A stretch of DNA of 64,000 nt from Marinomonas vulgaris (GTDB lineage: Bacteria > Pseudomonadota > Gammaproteobacteria > Pseudomonadales > Marinomonadaceae). Position 1 is the stretch's first letter. Each line of letters opens with the position of its first letter. Of this stretch, positions 26,178 through 36,597 are shown in pieces. The position numbers and the translations under genes are program-made. The stretch lies in NCBI RefSeq assembly GCF_018145875.1, contig NZ_JAGSSV010000011.1:1-64000 (forward strand), read 5' to 3'. Under the pieces are notes generated by a model. That model ran no database searches and had not been told where the DNA came from. It was given only the letters and a program-made list of their open reading frames with translations.

Positions 26178-27134
26178 ATGAGCAGTACCGCAGAAGACAT
26201 GATGGAACTGCACTGGCTATTCGATATGCTCCAGCATATTGATGTGGGCTTGGTCGTTTTAAATGAAAAATACGAAATCAAACTGTGGAACAGCTTTATG
26301 GAAAACCACAGTGGCATGAGTTCTTCTATCGCCAAAGAGCGTTCTTTGTTCGAGGTGTTTCCTAGTATCAACAGCGAATGGCTACAGCGAAAACTTGATA
26401 ATGTGATCGCGTTGCGAACGCCGATTTTTGTGTCTTGGGAGCAGCGTCCGCATTTGTTTCCGTTCAAAAGCTATCGCCCGATCACTGGCATCGCCGATAA
26501 AATGTACCAAAATATTGCTTTGCGCCCCATTACTAACGCCGATGGCTCGGTTAAGTATGTGTGCATGGTGGTGTACGATGTGACCGACGTGGCGGTCAGT
26601 AAAGAGTCTTTATCGAGCGCCAATCGTAAGCTAGATCGACTCAGTAAAACCGATCCGCTAACGCAACTGCAAAACCGCGGCAGCTTAGATAAAACCATGG
26701 GCAGTGCGTTTCACTCCTTTCAAATCGATCACGGTTCCTATAGTTTGGTGATGGGCGATATCGACTTTTTCAAGAAAATTAACGATCAACACGGCCATCC
26801 AGTAGGCGATTTAGTATTGAAAAACGTGTCTAAATTGATTGCGTCGAGTATTCGTTCATCGGATTTTGTCGGTCGTTATGGGGGGGAAGAGTTTGTGATT
26901 CTACTGCCCAATACGGATGCAGACAGCGCCCTATTTTTCAGTGAGGTTTTACGTCGTAAAGTGGCCGACGCGAAGATTGCCACTGGGAATACTGAGATCT
27001 CTGTCACCATGAGTTTTGGTGTGTCGCAATTGAAACGAACAGATCATTCGGTATCGGACTGGCTCAATCGTGCAGACGGTGCTTTATACAAAGCGAAAGC
27101 GGAGGGTCGAAATCAATCGATTCTAGCTCGTTAA
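26178..27134 (+). CDS. PAS-GGDEF diguanylate cyclase
   Basis: A 318-residue cytosolic enzyme. It has a PAS-type sensor (about 10-140: MLQHIDVGLVVLNEKYEIKLWN), a short coiled linker (SSANRKLDRLSKTDPLTQLQNR) and a GGDEF domain with an intact YGGEEF active site near residue 235, so it should make cyclic di-GMP. The DIDFFKKIND metal site is also intact. No RxxD inhibitory site is obvious five residues before GGEEF. The start is ATG 26178, four bases after the regulator stop, with GAGGA inside the upstream gene. TTG 26160 is unlikely. Confidence 0.92.
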   Translation: MSSTAEDMMELHWLFDMLQHIDVGLVVLNEKYEIKLWNSFMENHSGMSSSIAKERSLFEVFPSINSEWLQRKLDNVIALRTPIFVSWEQRPHLFPFKSYRPITGIADKMYQNIALRPITNADGSVKYVCMVVYDVTDVAVSKESLSSANRKLDRLSKTDPLTQLQNRGSLDKTMGSAFHSFQIDHGSYSLVMGDIDFFKKINDQHGHPVGDLVLKNVSKLIASSIRSSDFVGRYGGEEFVILLPNTDADSALFFSEVLRRKVADAKIATGNTEISVTMSFGVSQLKRTDHSVSDWLNRADGALYKAKAEGRNQSILAR

Positions 27135-27161
27135 AACGTAATCCACCGAAAGGAGCAAATT

Positions 27162-28094
27162 ATGCGTAAAGCCAGTGCTATCTTGTTATCTTTGCCTATC
27201 TTGACCAGCGTCTTGATGGGGTGTGCACACTCAGACAGGGCGATCGACCCTGTTGTGTCCATTCCTCATTTAGCGCCAGACGCTGTGTTGCCTGAAACCT
27301 TGTTTGCGCTTTTTTCAGACAACACATTACTCAAATTCAATGCTGCTCACCCAGATGTTCCACTTGCTAAGGTTTCTCTAGTGGGACTGAACCCTGATGA
27401 GTCGCTGTTGGGTATCGATTACCGCGTGGCTTATGGCGTCTTGTACAGCGTGTCTAATACCGGTCAGGTGTACACCATAAACACCGACTCTGGCCAGCTC
27501 ACTGCCATTGGCGAGCCATCCCAAGGCGTAGCGATTGATGGCGAACGCTACGGTGTGGATTTTAACCCCGCAGCGGATCGTATTCGTCTGGTGACGGATG
27601 CGGGCACCAATATGCGAATGCACCCAGAAACCGGTCTTTTTGTTGACAATAACGCCGACGAAAGTGGTGTGCAGCTTGATGGCGCTTTGCAATACAGCTC
27701 GGGCGATGTGGCGTATGGTAAAGCGCCTCACCTGAGAGCCGCGGCGTACACCTACAACACGACCAACAGCAAGTTAACCACCAATTTTGCTATTGATGCC
27801 GTGCAAGGCACCTTAGTCACCCAAGGTAGCCGCGAAACCGACACGAATCCTGTGTCGCCCAATACCGGTCAACTTTACACGGTCGGTGCATTAGCAACTG
27901 GCCCTGTGAGCGATGCCCATTTTGATATTGCCGACGTGACCAATGCTGCTTATGTGGCCTTGGCCATGCCAGGCGATAAAAACTATACTTTTTATCAAAT
28001 TAACTTAGACAACGCGGCTTTGTTGACGATCGGAGCATTAAACAATGCCGAGCTAGGAAGTGACACGCTAGTGGGGATTGCCATTGAACCTTAA
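27162..28094 (+). CDS. DUF4394 domain lipoprotein
   Basis: A 310-residue exported lipoprotein. The lipobox LMGC (Cys21) ends the signal peptide, and the mature part is a DUF4394 domain, a beta-propeller-like repeat protein with FALFSDNTLLKFNA, GLNPDESLLGIDYRVA and YGVDFNPAADRIRLVTDAGTNMR. Function of the family is unknown. AAAGGAG lies ahead of the ATG, 27 bases after the cyclase gene. Its end overlaps the next gene by 17 bases, so the two exported proteins are likely coupled. Confidence 0.88.
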   Translation: MRKASAILLSLPILTSVLMGCAHSDRAIDPVVSIPHLAPDAVLPETLFALFSDNTLLKFNAAHPDVPLAKVSLVGLNPDESLLGIDYRVAYGVLYSVSNTGQVYTINTDSGQLTAIGEPSQGVAIDGERYGVDFNPAADRIRLVTDAGTNMRMHPETGLFVDNNADESGVQLDGALQYSSGDVAYGKAPHLRAAAYTYNTTNSKLTTNFAIDAVQGTLVTQGSRETDTNPVSPNTGQLYTVGALATGPVSDAHFDIADVTNAAYVALAMPGDKNYTFYQINLDNAALLTIGALNNAELGSDTLVGIAIEP

Positions 28095-28761
28095 TCCAAA
28101 GCGTTTTCTTTCCGCGGCCTTGCTGGGCTGTTCGGCGTTGTTGGCGAGCGTGTTCATGTCATCCGCATGGAGCGCCACCTTAACGTTAGACGTGGCGTCA
28201 AGCGAAGGCGAGGTGCTGGATTACGCCGCCGTTTACCTTGAGCCTCTGTCGTTCGACGTAACGCCCTATGACGACACGCAACCGCCGGTTGTGATTGCGC
28301 AAAAAGGACAGGTCTTTTTGCCTGCGATTACGGTGTTGCAAACGGGTACTCGGGTCGAGTTTCCGAATTTGGACACAGTGCGACATCATGTGTATTCGTT
28401 TTCAGAGGCGAAAACCTTCGATATCAAGCTGTACCTAGGGCGCGCGCCATCGAGTGAATCTTTCGACAAGCCTGGCTTGGTGACACTGGGCTGCAACATT
28501 CACGATGCCATGATTGCGTGGGTAGTGGTGGTTGATACGCCGTATTTCGTTTTGACCGACGTGACAGGCAAAGCGACCTTAGAGGTGCCTGATGGCGAAT
28601 ATCGTGTCAAGGTTTGGGATAGACGCCAAGTGAACGCACAGAACGACGGACAAGTACTAACGGTGTCTGGCAATCAGGCCTTGGCCTTGTCTACGGACAT
28701 TCTCGATTTCGACCCCTACACAGATTTATCCGCCGATTCTATGCAGCACGTACACCATTAA
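28078..28761 (+). CDS. Periplasmic cupredoxin-domain protein (methylamine utilisation-like)
   Basis: A 227-residue exported protein. A signal peptide (ending near SSAWSA) is followed by a plastocyanin-like domain. Type 1 copper ligands can be proposed as His in VRHHVYSFSE and the Cys-His-Met group in LGCNIHDAM. A C-terminal carboxypeptidase-regulatory-like beta domain follows, ending in a His-containing tail. The start is TTG 28078, inside the end of the DUF4394 gene; no ATG precedes the signal peptide, and the next Met would remove it. It is often annotated as a methylamine utilisation protein, but no methylamine genes are nearby. Confidence 0.85.
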   Translation: MPLNLNPKRFLSAALLGCSALLASVFMSSAWSATLTLDVASSEGEVLDYAAVYLEPLSFDVTPYDDTQPPVVIAQKGQVFLPAITVLQTGTRVEFPNLDTVRHHVYSFSEAKTFDIKLYLGRAPSSESFDKPGLVTLGCNIHDAMIAWVVVVDTPYFVLTDVTGKATLEVPDGEYRVKVWDRRQVNAQNDGQVLTVSGNQALALSTDILDFDPYTDLSADSMQHVHH

Positions 28762-28784
28762 GAGTAAGCGCAGAGCGCTTACTC
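28762..28784. terminator. Stem-loop between convergent genes
   Basis: GAGTAAGCGC (28762-28771) pairs exactly with GCGCTTACTC (28775-28784) over a 3-nt loop. It starts at the base after the cupredoxin stop and overlaps the end of the minus-strand protease-like gene. There is no T tract, so termination is possible but not certain. Confidence 0.5.
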
Positions 28785-29258
28785 AGCAGCATAAAGCTCA
28801 AGCAGAGTGTTTTTATCCTGATCGCCCATAAGGCACATGCCTTGTGGATCGATCAGCACACGTCCCATCATGGCTTCGCGACCTAATAACATGCGATAGC
28901 CCATGGTATCGCGGTTGGTCAATGTGACTTCCACGTCCCATGTTATTCCCCCAAGTGTCAGTGGTACACGTATCACCGGACGACTTTCTTTGTCACCGCT
29001 TGAGCTTTTAATCACACGTTGATCCACCAGAGCCGCTTCGCAATGCACGGTAACCTTGCGATTTTTTTGCAGTGGATGTACATCAAAACGCACCCAGTGC
29101 GCTCCGTCACGATCAAAGCGTTCAATATTAATGGCGTGTATCGACGAGGTTTTGGCGCCTGAATCCACACGGGCCTTGATTGCAGGAAGGCCAAGCGTCA
29201 AAAAAGCGCACCATTCGTCGCTGCCTATAATACATTTTGAGTCGTTCTGTGGCGTCAT
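28779..29258 (-). CDS. RimK-associated retropepsin-like protease family protein
   Basis: A 159-residue protein of the family often annotated as ATP-dependent zinc protease (DUF785, RimB-like). The retropepsin-type active motif is ARVDSGAKTSSIHA (about 30-43), followed by VTLTNRDTMGYRMLLGREAM, the conserved C-terminal part. Known relatives lie beside rimK and may process glutamate tails on ribosomal protein S6, but no rimK is in this window. The first ATG is used. A 12-bp inverted repeat begins just upstream. Confidence 0.82.
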   Translation of the reverse strand: MTPQNDSKCIIGSDEWCAFLTLGLPAIKARVDSGAKTSSIHAINIERFDRDGAHWVRFDVHPLQKNRKVTVHCEAALVDQRVIKSSSGDKESRPVIRVPLTLGGITWDVEVTLTNRDTMGYRMLLGREAMMGRVLIDPQGMCLMGDQDKNTLLELYAAE

Positions 29259-29263
29259 GTTGA

Positions 29264-29333
29264 TAACCTGATCGGTGGCATTATTTATGCTGTTTATGGA
29301 GCCTGTTTATAACGTAAAAGCCCGATCAGGTTA
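29264..29333. repeat. 12-bp inverted repeat with 46-bp spacer
   Basis: TAACCTGATCGG (29264-29275) is repeated in inverse as CCGATCAGGTTA (29322-29333). It lies in the 197-bp gap between the divergent protease-like and yeaD genes, six bases upstream of the former's start codon. The spacing suits two protein-binding sites facing each other rather than a tight hairpin. Confidence 0.6.
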
Positions 29334-29455
29334 AGTCTTTATTGAACTGAATCGATGGTTTATATGAGGTTAAATCGTCAGTATAAACACAGACTATTGT
29401 AATCGTATTCTCTAAGGTTAATATGGGCGTACAAAATACGCTAATGGAGTGATAA

Positions 29456-30376
29456 ATGGACGGCCGACTGATACAAGAGTTGGAAGTGCTAGGTGGTGAA
29501 ATCCGCCCGGCAAGCTTGAAAAAATGCGATGAAATCATCATTGATCAGCCCGGATTTCGCGCCGTGATTGCGCTCTGGGGTGGGCATCTAGAAAGCTTTA
29601 TTCCTACTGGTCAAGAGGACCTTTTATTTCAATCCAACAACGAAGGCGGCGAAGGTCGCTTTGGTCGTCGTCATTTTGGGGTGCCTGTTTGCTGGCCTTG
29701 GTTTGGCGCTAATGAGACACAGAGCGATTTTCCGGCCCATGGATTAGCGCGTTATTTCCGCTGGGAGTTTATTGAAGCGGGTCGCTTTAAAAATGGCGAT
29801 GTGAAAATTGTGATTCGCCTCGCGTCGGAAGATCATCCCTTGATCGAAGAAATGTGGCCATTTGCGTTTGAACTTCGTCAGGTGTTTCGTTTTTCCAGTA
29901 AAGGTTTCAGAGTGAACTTTTCAGCCGCGAATTTATCCGACAAACCCATGCCGATCAGCGAAGCTTTACACACCTACTTTCATGTATCCGACAATCAAAC
30001 CGCCGAAGTGCATGGCCTAGACGGCGTAACCTACGTGAATAAATTCGATGAAGGTCGCCAAGCCGAACAAAGCGGCATGGTGTCACCCTGCGACACCCTA
30101 GATCGTGTGTATTTGTCGGCACCCGAGCAGTGTGAAATTCACGATCCAGGTTTGCAACGTAAGCTGGTTATAGTGACCGAAGGCAGCCAGAGTACCGTGT
30201 TGTGGAATCCGGGTAAGAAACTCGCTGAGCAGCGTACCGACATGGAAGACGACGATTACCGTCACTTTGTGTGTGTGGAAGCCGCCAACGCCCTAAACAA
30301 TACTTATGACATTCCCGCTGGTGGTATTCACCAACTAAAAATGAAAGTGAAGCACAAGCCATTGTCGGAAGAATAA
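29456..30376 (+). CDS. yeaD: D-hexose-6-phosphate mutarotase (YeaD family)
   Basis: A 306-residue cytosolic aldose epimerase-fold enzyme that interconverts alpha and beta glucose-6-phosphate. The conserved stretch FGRRHFGVPVCWPWFGANE is near residue 62, SEALHTYFHVSD supplies a catalytic His near residue 170, and the general base Glu is in VCVEAANAL near residue 280. Length fits the family. It is a single gene ending in a strong terminator shared with crc. Confidence 0.92.
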   Translation: MDGRLIQELEVLGGEIRPASLKKCDEIIIDQPGFRAVIALWGGHLESFIPTGQEDLLFQSNNEGGEGRFGRRHFGVPVCWPWFGANETQSDFPAHGLARYFRWEFIEAGRFKNGDVKIVIRLASEDHPLIEEMWPFAFELRQVFRFSSKGFRVNFSAANLSDKPMPISEALHTYFHVSDNQTAEVHGLDGVTYVNKFDEGRQAEQSGMVSPCDTLDRVYLSAPEQCEIHDPGLQRKLVIVTEGSQSTVLWNPGKKLAEQRTDMEDDDYRHFVCVEAANALNNTYDIPAGGIHQLKMKVKHKPLSEE

Positions 30377-30415
30377 ACGAACATCTTGCTGCTTAGCCAA
30401 TTGGACTACAAATAT

Positions 30416-30447
30416 AACGCCCAATGAAAGGTCATTGGGCGTTTTTT
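30416..30447. terminator. Bidirectional Rho-independent terminator between yeaD and crc
   Basis: AACGCCCAATGA (30416-30427) pairs with TCATTGGGCGTT (30432-30443), a perfect 12-bp stem with a 4-nt loop and a T tract to 30447. The minus strand is less T-rich but the stem serves both converging genes. Confidence 0.88.
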
Positions 30448-30471
30448 AGGTTTGTCTGTCGAGTATTACGC

Positions 30472-31248
30472 TTAATCTATGTTGTATTCCATGATCAAGG
30501 GCGCATGGTCTGAAAAACGCTGGCCCTTATAAATGGTGCCACCTTGAATCAGATTCTTGATACCAGGTGTGGCGATCTGATAATCCAACCGACCCCCTTC
30601 ATCCAGCTTCCAAGCTCGTTCATAATCCGGCCACCAAGTGTATTGCTTGTCCTGTTTATTGACCTGACGAAACGCATCTATGTATTCAAGCTCGTTGAAA
30701 ATCTCGTTGATCCATTTGCGTTCTTCAGGCAAAAACCCCGAGTTTCTTTGATTCACAAACCAACTGCTGACATCAATAGGCGAACGCGCCACATTGGCCG
30801 TACCACAAAAGATAAACTCGCGGCGCTTGCGGCGGGTTTTGATTAAGTGGTTTTTAAAGCCTTCCATAAAGCGATATTTATGCTCTTGTAAGGCTTCTTC
30901 ATGGTTTGAACCGTGGGGTGTTAGAAAAGCACCAATGCTGACTTTGTCGAAATCCGCTTGGATAAAGCGTCCTTCGAAGTCACATTCAGGAAAGCCCATG
31001 CCGGTCATAATCGCCTTCGGCATGGTTTTACTGTAAATAGCCACGCCTGCTTGTTCAGGGTTTTCCATAGAGTCAAAAAAGTAAGTATTGTACCCAGGTG
31101 GGAAAAATACGCTGTCGGTGAGTGTCCGTTCGTCGGCTTGTATGTCTTGTAGACACACTACATCTGGGTCCTGACGAACCATCCATTCAAAAAAGCCGCG
31201 ATCTGCTGCTTGTCTTATACCGTTTACATTAAGGCTGATGACCTTCAT
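30472..31248 (-). CDS. crc: Catabolite repression control protein Crc (ExoIII-like)
   Basis: A 258-residue exonuclease III-fold protein that matches Crc rather than a nuclease. It opens [20 protein letters not shown] and has the Crc-type segment [11 protein letters not shown]. Key nuclease positions are altered: the catalytic Glu region reads LQDIQA, and the GDFN motif reads GTAN. SDHAPL at the end is kept. In Pseudomonas, Crc joins Hfq to block translation of catabolic mRNAs bearing A-rich CA motifs. Divergence from pyrE, 117 bases away, is the Pseudomonas arrangement and supports the call. A true exonuclease is the less likely alternative. Confidence 0.9.
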   Translation of the reverse strand: MKVISLNVNGIRQAADRGFFEWMVRQDPDVVCLQDIQADERTLTDSVFFPPGYNTYFFDSMENPEQAGVAIYSKTMPKAIMTGMGFPECDFEGRFIQADFDKVSIGAFLTPHGSNHEEALQEHKYRFMEGFKNHLIKTRRKRREFIFCGTANVARSPIDVSSWFVNQRNSGFLPEERKWINEIFNELEYIDAFRQVNKQDKQYTWWPDYERAWKLDEGGRLDYQIATPGIKNLIQGGTIYKGQRFSDHAPLIMEYNID

Positions 31249-31365
31249 TTCTGGTCCCTATCGTTCCTAGCCGTGTGTTATATTAGCGCCTATCCAATGT
31301 TGGCATGGCTGTGCTCGTTCTTGGCAGCGCTGTGTTGTGTATTATTTTATCTTTCTGGAGTCGGC

Positions 31366-32013
31366 ATGAAACCTTACCAAAGAGACTTTATCGAATTCGC
31401 CATCGAACAAAACGTATTGCGATTCGGCGAATTTACGCTTAAATCTGGTCGCGTAAGCCCTTATTTTTTCAATGCTGGCTTGTTCAGTTCTGGCCAAGCC
31501 TTGGCAAAATTAGGACGCTTTTACGCGACCTCATTAATGGACGCTAACGTGCCATTTGATGTTTTGTTTGGCCCAGCCTACAAGGGCATTCCGTTGGCGA
31601 CAACCACTGCTGTGGCGTTGTACGACCAACATCAAGTAGACACACCATACGTTTTCAACCGCAAAGAAGCAAAAACTCACGGCGAAGGCGGCTCTTTAGT
31701 GGGCGCGCCTTTGGCTGGCAAGGTCATGATCATTGACGATGTCATCACCGCTGGCACCGCCATTCGTGAAGTCATGACCATCATCCAGCAAGCCAACGCT
31801 ACCCCAGCTGGGGTCTTGATCGCACTAGATCGCCAAGAGCGTGGTCAAGGCGAGTTGTCTGCCATTCAAGAAGTCGAACGCGACTTTGGCATGCCAGTGA
31901 TCAGTATCGTGTCACTTAATGACATTATGACCTACCTAGAAGAGCAAGACTCTCCAGAGTTCGCTCAGCACCTAAGCGCCGTTAAAGCGTATCGTCTTCA
32001 GTACGGTATCTAA
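31366..32013 (+). CDS. pyrE: Orotate phosphoribosyltransferase
   Basis: A 215-residue enzyme that forms OMP from orotate and PRPP, the fifth step of UMP synthesis. It has [16 protein letters not shown] (residues 23-38), [13 protein letters not shown] (flexible loop) and the PRPP motif [19 protein letters not shown] 31366 follows GGAG by five bases; the in-frame extension to 31210 would overlap crc and is rejected. It ends in a stem-loop shared with slmA. Confidence 0.97.
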   Translation: MKPYQRDFIEFAIEQNVLRFGEFTLKSGRVSPYFFNAGLFSSGQALAKLGRFYATSLMDANVPFDVLFGPAYKGIPLATTTAVALYDQHQVDTPYVFNRKEAKTHGEGGSLVGAPLAGKVMIIDDVITAGTAIREVMTIIQQANATPAGVLIALDRQERGQGELSAIQEVERDFGMPVISIVSLNDIMTYLEEQDSPEFAQHLSAVKAYRLQYGI

Positions 32014-32040
32014 CGCCGTTGGCATCGTTTTAAAGCTTAT

Positions 32041-32077
32041 CCGTTAAGGTGTAAAGTCAGACTTTATGCTTTAACGG
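32041..32077. terminator. Long stem-loop between convergent pyrE and slmA
   Basis: Bases 32041-32058 and 32060-32077 are complementary over 18 positions, allowing three G-U pairs; the innermost pairs must open to give a loop. The stem overlaps the slmA stop codon (32071-32073). It lacks a strong T tract, so it may act as a bidirectional terminator or protect 3' ends. Confidence 0.55.
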
Positions 32078-32664
32078 TTGAGCATCAAACCTTGAGCCAA
32101 CACGCTCCATTGTTCCTGCCAAATGTCCATGGGCTTCACTTTAAAGCCGCTGCGCACATAATGGCGAATTTTCCCTTCGATCACCGCAATCAGAAAATTG
32201 GCGCAAGGCGTTACGCCCATAGCAGGGCGCAAACCTTGTTTCAAATCGGCTTCGCGGATCACTTGCTTTAACTGGGTTTCAATACGATCGAACACTTGCG
32301 TAATGCGCACGCGCAAACGCTCCGTTTCTCCCGCCAACGCGTCGGCGGTGAGCAAGCGGCACAGACCTGGGTTTTGCTCAGCAAAACCCAATACCAAGGT
32401 GATGATCATCTCGATCCGCGCTAACACATTACTTTCTTCTTGCACGATGCGATTGATACGAGAAAATAAGCTTTCTTCAATAAACTCGATCAAGCCTTCG
32501 AACATCTTGGCTTTACTGGGAAAATGGCGATACAAGGCCGCTTCCGAAACACCCACCTGCTTCGCCAGAGCCGCCGTGGTAATGCGTGCTCCGGGGCTGC
32601 TTTCTAGCATGTGAGCCAGGGCTTGCAATATTTCGGTACGGCGGTCGTTCTTTTTATTGCTCAT
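32071..32664 (-). CDS. slmA: Nucleoid occlusion factor SlmA
   Basis: A 197-residue TetR-family protein that binds sites around the chromosome and blocks FtsZ assembly over the nucleoid. It opens with NKKNDRRTEILQALAHMLE and the helix-turn-helix TTAALAKQVGVSEAALYRHFPSK (about 29-51). RPAMGVTPCANFLIAVIEGKIRHYVRSGF near the end is also SlmA-like. Length equals E. coli SlmA. It lies between pyrE and argB, a usual place. Confidence 0.95.
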   Translation of the reverse strand: MSNKKNDRRTEILQALAHMLESSPGARITTAALAKQVGVSEAALYRHFPSKAKMFEGLIEFIEESLFSRINRIVQEESNVLARIEMIITLVLGFAEQNPGLCRLLTADALAGETERLRVRITQVFDRIETQLKQVIREADLKQGLRPAMGVTPCANFLIAVIEGKIRHYVRSGFKVKPMDIWQEQWSVLAQGLMLNR

Positions 32665-32717
32665 TGTCGATTCCAGTCTCCAGTGTGTCGAAAGCGGCTC
32701 GTATTAACACGACGGCC

Positions 32718-33947
<1,230 letters not shown>

Positions 33948-34406
33948 TTACTTAGTGCCCGTATGACCAAAACCGCCAGCGCCGCGTTCGGTGCTTTCAA
34001 ATTCTGTCACAATGTTGAATTCCGCTTGTACCACAGGCAACAAAACCAACTGGGCAACTCGCTCACCAGGCTCAATGGTAAAGTGCGTATTGCCACGATT
34101 CCAACAAGACACCATCAATTCGCCTTGGTAATCCGAGTCGATCAAGCCCACTAAATTACCCAACACAATGCCGTGTTTATGGCCTAAACCAGAACGCGGC
34201 AAAATCGTCGCCGCTAGGTTTGGGTCTTGTATATAAATAGACAAACCGGTTGGCAACAGAGTGGTTTCACCAGGGGCTAACTCAATAGCTTGATCCAAAC
34301 AGGCGCGTAAATCCAACCCAGCCGAGCCTTCGGTGGCGTAGGTGGGAAGGGGGATGTCTTTGCCGATTTTATCGCTCAGAATTTTCAACTGAATAGGGTG
34401 TTTCAT
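33948..34406 (-). CDS. dut: Deoxyuridine 5'-triphosphate nucleotidohydrolase
   Basis: A 152-residue trimeric dUTPase that removes dUTP and supplies dUMP. All motifs are present: AGLDLRA (near residue 34), [31 protein letters not shown] and the C-terminal [10 protein letters not shown]. The start was set at the ATG at 34406 ([10 protein letters not shown]). A longer frame to 34496 would overlap coaBC and has no support. It follows coaBC by 49 bases, a conserved order. Confidence 0.96.
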   Translation of the reverse strand: MKHPIQLKILSDKIGKDIPLPTYATEGSAGLDLRACLDQAIELAPGETTLLPTGLSIYIQDPNLAATILPRSGLGHKHGIVLGNLVGLIDSDYQGELMVSCWNRGNTHFTIEPGERVAQLVLLPVVQAEFNIVTEFESTERGAGGFGHTGTK

Positions 34407-34455
34407 GGGTTCTTCTCTCTGGGTGCGTAGGTGAATTGTAGGTAGCTGAATAATG

Positions 34456-35682
34456 TCAAAACTTGGCTGATATTGAGTACTGAACAATGGCCTCAACCAA
34501 CTGAACCGCTAGCTCACTTTTGGCGGCTTTGTCCGGTGACCAGATTGTGTCTTTAGTGATGACGGTGACTTGGTTGCTATCATGATTAAAACCAATGTCG
34601 GTGCGAGATACGTCGTTAGCAATGATGATGTCGAGGCCTTTGCGTTCGAGTTTGCTTTTGGCGTATTCGATAACGTGTTGTGTCTCGGCGGCAAAGCCAA
34701 CCATAATCTTAGCGCGTTTTTGCTGAGCCAACGTGGCGATAATATCGGGGTTTTTCACCAAGGTTAGGGTGATCTCATCGGCGTCAGACTGCTTTTTCAT
34801 TTTCTGATCGCAAGCGGTTTTCATTTTAAAGTCGGCCACCGCCGCGGCACCAATAAACACATCGGCTTGTTTTGTCATGGCTTGTTCGCAGGTCGACAGC
34901 ATGTCGTCGGCGCTTTTTACCGACACAAGCTCAACACCGTGGGGCGCAACGAGTTGCACCTGCCCACTGACAAGAGTAACGCGAGCACCGCGCTTTAGCG
35001 CCGCTTCGGCCAAAGCGTAGCCCATTTTCCCAGAGCTGTGATTGCTGATGTAACGCACTGGATCGATGGCTTCCATGGTCGGCCCCGCAGTGATCACCCA
35101 ATGTTGCCCAAGCAAGTCTTGTTCAATTATAGAAGACTGAAAATACGATTGAATCGTCGCAAAAATGTCGGCAGGCTCACTCATTCGCCCTGTGCCCACA
35201 TCGCCACAGGCTTGTGCGCCGTCAGCGGGGCCAATGTTCAATACGCCACGCTCTTTTAACAAAGTCGCATTGGCCTGAGTAGCAGGGTGTTTCCACATAG
35301 CCTGATTCATCGCTGGCGCCATCAGCACGGGTGATTCGGTAGCAAGGCAAAGCGTGGACAATAAATCGTTTGCCATGCCTTGGGCGTAGCGCGCCATAAA
35401 ATCCGCCGAGGCGGGGGCGATGACGATCAAATCAGCCCATTTCGCCAGCTCGATATGCCCCATGCCCGCTTCGGCATTCACGTCTAATAAAGTGCTGCGA
35501 ACAGGATGACCAGAAACCGCCTGCAAGGTCATTTCGGTCACGAAGGCTTTTGCACCGTCGGTCAACACTACCTGAACGTCCGCGCCGGCCTTAGTTAATA
35601 GCCGAACCAGCTCAATGCTTTTATAAGCCGCAATGCCGCCGGTGATGCCTAATAAAATGCGCTTTTGAGCGAGATCTAACAT
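34456..35682 (-). CDS. coaBC: Bifunctional phosphopantothenoylcysteine decarboxylase/synthetase
   Basis: A 408-residue fusion for two steps of coenzyme A synthesis. The N-terminal CoaC flavoprotein (1-190) has [12 protein letters not shown], the PAMNQAMW motif and [17 protein letters not shown]. The C-terminal CoaB part has [20 protein letters not shown] and [16 protein letters not shown]. The start ATG 35682 ([12 protein letters not shown]) follows GAGAAG; the frame continues to 35814 but would run into radC on the other strand. It is divergent from radC with 130 bases between, as in many gammaproteobacteria. Confidence 0.96.
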   Translation of the reverse strand: MLDLAQKRILLGITGGIAAYKSIELVRLLTKAGADVQVVLTDGAKAFVTEMTLQAVSGHPVRSTLLDVNAEAGMGHIELAKWADLIVIAPASADFMARYAQGMANDLLSTLCLATESPVLMAPAMNQAMWKHPATQANATLLKERGVLNIGPADGAQACGDVGTGRMSEPADIFATIQSYFQSSIIEQDLLGQHWVITAGPTMEAIDPVRYISNHSSGKMGYALAEAALKRGARVTLVSGQVQLVAPHGVELVSVKSADDMLSTCEQAMTKQADVFIGAAAVADFKMKTACDQKMKKQSDADEITLTLVKNPDIIATLAQQKRAKIMVGFAAETQHVIEYAKSKLERKGLDIIIANDVSRTDIGFNHDSNQVTVITKDTIWSPDKAAKSELAVQLVEAIVQYSISAKF

Positions 35683-35812
35683 AAAAAACTTCTCAATTGG
35701 GTCTGTGATGGCTATGGTTAGCAGCAGGCAGGACGCCTTTCGTTTAATTCTTGTGTTCATGTTTTGATTTATTTCAATGAACGCAAGATTATCATGGATC
35801 AAGGAGCAGATC

Positions 35813-36487
35813 ATGGGGATTAATCATTGGCCGGAACAAGACCGGCCGCGTGAAAAACTAATACACAAGGGCGCTGGTACACTGAGCGATTCGGAGCTAC
35901 TGGCGATCTTTCTTCGCACCGGCACCCGAGGCATCAGCGCCGTTGAACTAGCTCGGCAAATCTTGGCGGAATTTGGTGGCTTGCGAGCGCTTTTATCCGC
36001 CAGTCGAGAAGACTTTTGCAAAAGTTTCGGCCTTGGTGATGCCAAATACACCCAACTGCAAGCGGTGCTGGAAATGTCCAAGCGCCATCTTCAGGAACAC
36101 CTAGTACGTGAAACTGTTTTTACCAGCGCCGAGCAGGTTCGAAGTTATTTATCGTCACAACTTCGGCACGCCCAACGGGAAGTCTTCGCGGTGCTGTTTC
36201 TCGATTCCCAGCATCGCCTTATTCGTTATCAAGAACTGTTTTACGGCACCATAGACGCCGCCGCGGTTTACCCCAGAGAAGTGGTCAAATCGGCCTTGCA
36301 ACACAACGCCGCGGCGTTAATTTTAGCGCACAACCACCCCAGCGGCATTGCCGAACCCAGTCAAGCGGACATTAATATCACCGACAAAATCAAAAAAGCC
36401 CTCGACCTCGTCGACGTGCGCCTGCTCGATCATTTTGTCGTTGGCGACGGTGACCCTGTGTCATTAGCTGAGCGGGGCTTGGTTTAA
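35813..36487 (+). CDS. radC: RadC family JAB-domain protein
   Basis: A 224-residue protein of the RadC family. N-terminal helix-hairpin-helix-like region (1-95) and a C-terminal MPN+/JAB metalloprotease-like domain with the zinc motif HNHPSG and a following SQAD (about 176-190), plus [10 protein letters not shown]. The function is unsettled; it was first linked to DNA repair. ATG 35813 follows AGGAG at ideal distance; an in-frame ATG at 35777 lacks an RBS. The usual downstream partners are rpmB-rpmG, but a toxin-antitoxin pair lies between. Confidence 0.94.
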   Translation: MGINHWPEQDRPREKLIHKGAGTLSDSELLAIFLRTGTRGISAVELARQILAEFGGLRALLSASREDFCKSFGLGDAKYTQLQAVLEMSKRHLQEHLVRETVFTSAEQVRSYLSSQLRHAQREVFAVLFLDSQHRLIRYQELFYGTIDAAAVYPREVVKSALQHNAAALILAHNHPSGIAEPSQADINITDKIKKALDLVDVRLLDHFVVGDGDPVSLAERGLV

Positions 36488-36597
36488 ATGAAACGAGTGT
36501 ATATTCTGCGTGGCGACATTTGTTGCGAGAATGGTCGGGATGACGAGCACTGTGCTATTCTTTCGTTATGCTGTACAACAAATAAACAGGTGGTCTT

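Noticed and set aside
28078-28761. True methylamine dehydrogenase pathway component
   Set aside because: The annotation often attached to this cupredoxin family is not supported by neighbours; no mau genes are present.
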